The notes beneath the pieces were generated by a model, which saw only the letters and a program-made list of their open reading frames with translations, was not told the origin of the DNA and did no database searches. 64,000 bases of DNA from Aquisalimonas lutea (GTDB taxonomy: Bacteria; Pseudomonadota; Gammaproteobacteria; Nitrococcales; Aquisalimonadaceae), in assembly GCF_030409225.1 (NCBI RefSeq), contig NZ_JAUFPK010000001.1, forward strand, positions 864,191 to 928,190, written 5' to 3'. The position numbers and the translations under genes are program-made. How positions within the stretch are numbered: the stretch's first letter is position 1; every line of letters starts with the position of its first letter. Shown one piece after another: positions 60,437 to 64,000 of this stretch.

Positions 60437-62428
60437 CTACACCCGCCGCAATCCCCACATGAAGTAGGCGCCGCCCAGGAGCGAGGCGACCAGGCCCGCC
60501 GGGATCTCCTGGGGGAACAGCAGCTGGCGACCGGTCCAGTCGGCCAGCACCATGAGCAGCGCCCCCAGGACGGCAGCGCCGGCCAGGTGGCTGCCGGCCC
60601 GGGCGAAGCCCAGCATGCGGGCCATGTGAGGGGCGAGCAGGCCGACGAAGGACAGCGGGCCCACGACCAGGGTGGCGCTGGCGGTGAGCAGCGCCACCAG
60701 TACCAGCAGCACCAGGCGCGAACGGTCCACGTGGATGCCCAGCGCCCGGGCGGTGTGTGCGCCCAGGGGCAGGATATCCAGCCAGCGCACGAAGGGCGTG
60801 GCCGCGAGACCCAGAACGGCGGCCAGCAGGGCGACCACCAGCGCTCCCGGCAGGTCCACGTAGTAGGTGGAGCCCGAGAGCCAGGCGAGCACCTGCTGGC
60901 CGCGCGGGTCGCCGCCGGCGAGCACGATGCTGCGCACGGCATCGAAGACCGCGGTGATGGCCACCCCGGTCAGCAGGAGCCGTTCCGGCAGGAAGCCGTT
61001 GCTGCGGTTGAGCGCCACCAGCACCGCCAGAGTGACCAGGGCGCCGGCGGTGCCCACGGCGACCAGGGTCAGGTTGTCCGGTGACGACAGCAGGAAGATC
61101 CCGCCGATCACGGCGATGGCGCTGCCGCCGCTGATGCCCAGCACCTCGGGGCTGGCGATGGGATTGGCACTGAGGCGCTGGATGATGGCGCCGGCCACGG
61201 CGAGCATGACGCCGCTGGCGGCGCTGGCGGCGATCCGCGGTACGCGCCACTGCAGGACGTCCCAGTCCGGCGGCAGTGCATGCCAGCCGTCAGCCCCCTG
61301 CCCGACGGCGGCCGCGACCAGGGCCGCCAGGAGCACGCCGACACCGAGGAACGCGCCCAGCCGACCGGGTCGCGCCATTCGCTGGCCGATACTGGTGCCG
61401 CCCTCCGGCGGCCGGTCGCCCTGGTGCAGCCGCAGGCGCGGAACCAGCCACAGGAGCAGCGGTGCCCCCAGCAGGGCCGTGGTGGCACCGGTGGGAATAG
61501 CGGTGGGCAGAACCCCCGTGAAGCCCTGCAGCAGGAGGTCGGTTGTCGCCAGCAGCAGCGCCCCGAGCACCGTGGACCACAGCAGGCGCGGGCCGAGGCG
61601 GCGCGCCCCGGCGAGACGGACGATATTGGGCGCGGCCAGGCCGATGAAGCCGATGAGCCCCGCCACGCTGACGACACATCCGGTCAGGAACACGGCGAGC
61701 CCCAGCCCGAGGAGCCGTAGCTGCTTGAGCGAGACCCCGAGGCTGCGGGCGCTGGCATCGTTGAGCTCCAGCACCGCCAGCGGTCGCAGCAGGAGCCACG
61801 CCAGCCCGGCGCCGATGGCCAGCCGCGGGACCAGGAAAGCGGCATCGCCCCAGCCGTTCTGGGCCAGGGAGCCGGCGCCCCAGATCAGCAGGCCCTTGAG
61901 CTCCTCCTGGTGGAACAGCAGCAGCACCATGCCCAGGGCGCCGAAGTAGAGATTGACGACCAGGCCGCCGAGAACCACCACGACGGGTGCGAGGCCGCGC
62001 CGCCAGGCGAGCAGGAAGACCAGCCCCATGGACAGGCCGCCGCCGGCCAGGGCGACCCACTCCCGGCCGACGGCCAGCAGACCCGGAGCCATGAGCGTTG
62101 CGGCCATGAGCGCCAGGTTGGCGCCGCTGGCCACCCCCAGGGTAGTGGGCGCGGCCAGGGGGTTGCGCAGCACCTGCTGGAACAGGACGCCGGCCAGGGC
62201 GAGCCCGGCCCCGCCCAGCAGCGCCACCGCAAGCCGGGGCCACCAGCTGAAATGCAGGGCGGCGCGCAGGGTCGGGTCATCCGGCGGCGCAACCAGCGCC
62301 GCCAGCCCCTCGATCAGCCCGGCCTCCCCATGCAGGGAGGTAATGACCAGGCCGAGGAAACCGCCGGCCAGCAGCAGGCAGATCCGTTCCGGCGTCAGGC
62401 CAGGCAGACGGACCCGGTGCTCAGGCAT
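60437..62428 (-). CDS. fhuB: ferric hydroxamate ABC transporter permease FhuB (fused double permease)
   Basis: This 663-residue protein is two FecCD-type permeases in one chain, as in E. coli FhuB (660). It has about twenty membrane segments. The halves repeat the same blocks, such as [18 protein letters not shown] in the first and [20 protein letters not shown] in the second. It carries Fe3+-hydroxamate from FhuD across the inner membrane. Its start overlaps the fhuD end by 8 bp. It precedes the Fur-controlled receptor unit by 180 bp. Confidence 0.95.
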   Translation of the reverse strand: MPEHRVRLPGLTPERICLLLAGGFLGLVITSLHGEAGLIEGLAALVAPPDDPTLRAALHFSWWPRLAVALLGGAGLALAGVLFQQVLRNPLAAPTTLGVASGANLALMAATLMAPGLLAVGREWVALAGGGLSMGLVFLLAWRRGLAPVVVVLGGLVVNLYFGALGMVLLLFHQEELKGLLIWGAGSLAQNGWGDAAFLVPRLAIGAGLAWLLLRPLAVLELNDASARSLGVSLKQLRLLGLGLAVFLTGCVVSVAGLIGFIGLAAPNIVRLAGARRLGPRLLWSTVLGALLLATTDLLLQGFTGVLPTAIPTGATTALLGAPLLLWLVPRLRLHQGDRPPEGGTSIGQRMARPGRLGAFLGVGVLLAALVAAAVGQGADGWHALPPDWDVLQWRVPRIAASAASGVMLAVAGAIIQRLSANPIASPEVLGISGGSAIAVIGGIFLLSSPDNLTLVAVGTAGALVTLAVLVALNRSNGFLPERLLLTGVAITAVFDAVRSIVLAGGDPRGQQVLAWLSGSTYYVDLPGALVVALLAAVLGLAATPFVRWLDILPLGAHTARALGIHVDRSRLVLLVLVALLTASATLVVGPLSFVGLLAPHMARMLGFARAGSHLAGAAVLGALLMVLADWTGRQLLFPQEIPAGLVASLLGGAYFMWGLRRV

Positions 62429-63302
62429 CGGCTTCCTCGAGGGCAGTCACCAGTGCCTCCGCGAACCGCCGCGCGGAAGGAAGGGCACCGAAACTCCACA
62501 CGGGCGGCAGGGTGATGGTCGTGCCCCGGCGTACGCTGGGCAGCGCCTGCCACAGGCCGCTGGACTCCAGGCGCTCCTCGACACCGGCAGGATAGGGGCG
62601 GACCACCACCAGGCGGGCATCGATACCGGCCAGCTCCTCCAGCCCCGCCGTGGCGAAGCCCCAGTAGTTGGTGGTGCCGGGCCAGCCGTTGTCCAGCCCC
62701 AGCTGGTCGAGCACGGCCTGGTACAGGCCGTTGTCACCGAATACCCGCACGTGCCGGGCATCCATGAACTGGACCAGCAGCAGCGGGGTCGAGATGTCGT
62801 CGACGCGGTCGCCGAGCGCCTCGATGCGTGCCTGCGTGTCCGCGATCAGCTGCTCGGCGGCGGCCTCGCGCCCCGCCAGGCGTCCCAGTTCCCGCGTCAG
62901 GGACAGCATCTCGGCCCAGGTATCGGTCTCGGGCGTGTACAGGCTGAGGATGTCGACGGGTGCGATCCGCCGGAGCCGCGGCTCGAGGTTGGCAAACATG
63001 GGCGAGATCAGGATCCGGTCCGGCTCCAGGTCGGCGAGAAGCTCCAGGTTGGGCTGCGTTCGCAGCCCCAGGTCCACGACGTCCGCCGGCAGCTCCGGCT
63101 CGCGGACCCAGGCATCGTAGGCGTCCACCTGGGCCACGGCCGCGGGCGTGACGCCCAGCGCCAGCAGCGTCTCCGCCAGGGTCCAGTCCAGTGTCGCGAT
63201 CCGCGGCGACGAGGCCGGCGCGGCGGCCGGCACGATCAGCCACAGGAAGGCGAGAACGCGAGCGGCCCGCAGGCCCGTGTCCGCTAGCCGGCACGGCGCC
63301 AT
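62421..63302 (-). CDS. fhuD: ferric hydroxamate-binding periplasmic protein FhuD
   Basis: This 293-residue periplasmic binding protein has a signal peptide ([20 protein letters not shown], cleavage near residue 31). The long-helix-linked two-lobe fold of siderophore-binding proteins is marked by [40 protein letters not shown] and [20 protein letters not shown]. It hands ferric hydroxamates to FhuB. It starts 1 bp after fhuC ends. Confidence 0.93.
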   Translation of the reverse strand: MAPCRLADTGLRAARVLAFLWLIVPAAAPASSPRIATLDWTLAETLLALGVTPAAVAQVDAYDAWVREPELPADVVDLGLRTQPNLELLADLEPDRILISPMFANLEPRLRRIAPVDILSLYTPETDTWAEMLSLTRELGRLAGREAAAEQLIADTQARIEALGDRVDDISTPLLLVQFMDARHVRVFGDNGLYQAVLDQLGLDNGWPGTTNYWGFATAGLEELAGIDARLVVVRPYPAGVEERLESSGLWQALPSVRRGTTITLPPVWSFGALPSARRFAEALVTALEEADA

Positions 63303-63303
63303 G

Positions 63304-64000
63304 CTAATGAACCACTGCCACCCGATGAGCGCCGCAGGGGTGCGGCATCACCTGCATGGGGATGCCGTAGATCTCCTCCAGGGTGGCGTCCTGCATCAAC
63401 TCCGCCGGCGTTCCCTCGGCGAGCACGCGGCCGCCGTGCAGGGCGACCAGCTGATCGCAGTAGCGCGACGCCATGTTGATGTCGTGCAGGACAATGACCA
63501 CGCCGAGCCCGAGCTCCCGGCACAGCCGCCGGATCAGGGCCAGGACCTCCACCTGGTGGGCGATGTCCAGGGCGGCGAGCGGCTCGTCGAGCAGGAGGTA
63601 GCGGCTGCCCTGGGCCAGGAGCATGGCCAGCCAGACGCGCTGGCGCTCGCCGCCGGAGAGGGTGTCCACGAGGCGGTCGGCGAATGCGCCGGTATCCGTG
63701 AGCTCGATGGCGCGGTCGATCTGCGCCCGGTCCTCGGCCGAGGCGCGGCCCAGCATGCCGTGCCACGGGTAGCGGCCGAAGGCCACCAGCTCCCGGCCGG
63801 TGAGATTCTCCGCGGCCGGCAGGCGCTGGGGAAGATAGGCGACCTGGCGGGCGAAGGCGCGCCGGTTCCAGGCATGCAGCGGTTTGCCGTCGAGGAGGAT
63901 CTCGCCGGTGCTCGGCACCTGCTGCTGGGCGAGGAGGTTCAGCAGCGTCGTCTTGCCGGAGCCGTTGTGGCCGATGAGCCCGTGGATGCGGCCCTCGTCG
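63304..64000 (-). CDS. fhuC: ferric hydroxamate ABC transporter ATPase FhuC, cut by window end
   Basis: The visible 232 codons cover most of a siderophore ATPase: Walker A GHNGSGKTT near 63955, Q-loop VAYLPQRLPAAENLTG, signature LSGGERQRVWLAM, Walker B YLLLDEPLAALD and the H-loop VLHDINMASRYCD. The N-terminus lies beyond 64000. It energises FhuB-FhuD. The order fhuC-fhuD-fhuB, then iutA and a second receptor, makes a complete uptake set. Confidence 0.94.
   Translation of the reverse strand, partial: DEGRIHGLIGHNGSGKTTLLNLLAQQQVPSTGEILLDGKPLHAWNRRAFARQVAYLPQRLPAAENLTGRELVAFGRYPWHGMLGRASAEDRAQIDRAIELTDTGAFADRLVDTLSGGERQRVWLAMLLAQGSRYLLLDEPLAALDIAHQVEVLALIRRLCRELGLGVVIVLHDINMASRYCDQLVALHGGRVLAEGTPAELMQDATLEEIYGIPMQVMPHPCGAHRVAVVH

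Overview
The window is a continuous piece of GC-rich gammaproteobacterial chromosome, almost entirely housekeeping in content. Evidence for a Gram-negative gammaproteobacterium: a lipid A/inner-core LPS cluster (hldE, kdkA, a family-9 heptosyltransferase, waaA, an LpxL-type acyltransferase), outer-membrane TonB receptors, aroQ-accB-accC, gltB-gltD, ubiK, glnK-amtB behind a sigma-54 promoter, and a HemB with the magnesium-type (Asp, not Cys) metal site known from Pseudomonas. The overall look resembles the Ectothiorhodospiraceae-type halophile/purple-sulfur lineages, but no gene here fixes the genus. I see no tRNA, rRNA, CRISPR array, prophage or intact insertion sequence.

Layout. 1-5.0 kb: a TetR regulator, lipoprotein membrane-fusion protein and RND pump in one operon. 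5.0-7.4 kb: two small orphan genes and a fused phosphotransferase-like/P-loop kinase that overlaps aroE. 7.4-9.3 kb: aroE and hemB. 9.3-9.9 kb: a gene-free stretch of nested perfect inverted repeats. 9.9-12.6 kb: an orphan radical SAM protein, a Nudix hydrolase and hemE. 12.6-18.9 kb: a REP-like palindrome, then gltD and gltB. 18.9-24.7 kb: a YfaZ-like porin, accC, accB, aroQ, a TlpA-like thioredoxin, dsbD and cutA. 24.9-27.1 kb: groES-groEL under a perfect CIRCE operator. 27.1-31.3 kb: glnE, ilvE and a small zinc-finger gene. 31.3-38.9 kb: the LPS core/lipid A cluster, with a sulfotransferase and a GT4 glycosyltransferase at its edge. 38.8-43.1 kb: a Ubi-type hydroxylase, a PCMT-like methyltransferase, and a heat-shock cassette of two Hsp20 proteins flanking a CbpA-type DnaJ. 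43.2-43.7 kb: rpmB-rpmG. 44-49.2 kb: an EAL-HDOD protein followed by a four-gene Gld-like ABC system. 49.2-54.1 kb: mutM, then a bactofilin and an actin-like (ParM/StbA-type) ATPase side by side, then comM and ubiK. 54.1-56.0 kb: NtrC site, sigma-54 promoter, glnK-amtB. 56.0-64 kb: two TonB receptors (one clearly IutA-like) and FhuB, FhuD, FhuC, the last cut by the window end.

How they work together. Nitrogen control is concentrated here: GltBD assimilates ammonium, GlnE adenylylates glutamine synthetase, and GlnK-AmtB senses and imports ammonium. Envelope biogenesis is the second theme, covering LPS core, lipid A acylation, fatty-acid supply by AccBC and periplasmic thiol redox by DsbD/TlpA. 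Protein quality control is the third, with two differently regulated heat-shock units: CIRCE for groESL and a sigma-32-like promoter for the Hsp20/CbpA cassette. Iron uptake by hydroxamate siderophores is the fourth; no siderophore synthesis gene is visible, so use of foreign siderophores is possible.

The best candidates for undescribed biology are the bactofilin plus actin-like ATPase pair (50.26-52.19 kb, with a perfect 14-bp palindrome between them), the EAL-HDOD/Gld-like ABC/DUF4340 cluster (44.05-49.19 kb) and the inverted-repeat element at 9.46-9.84 kb.
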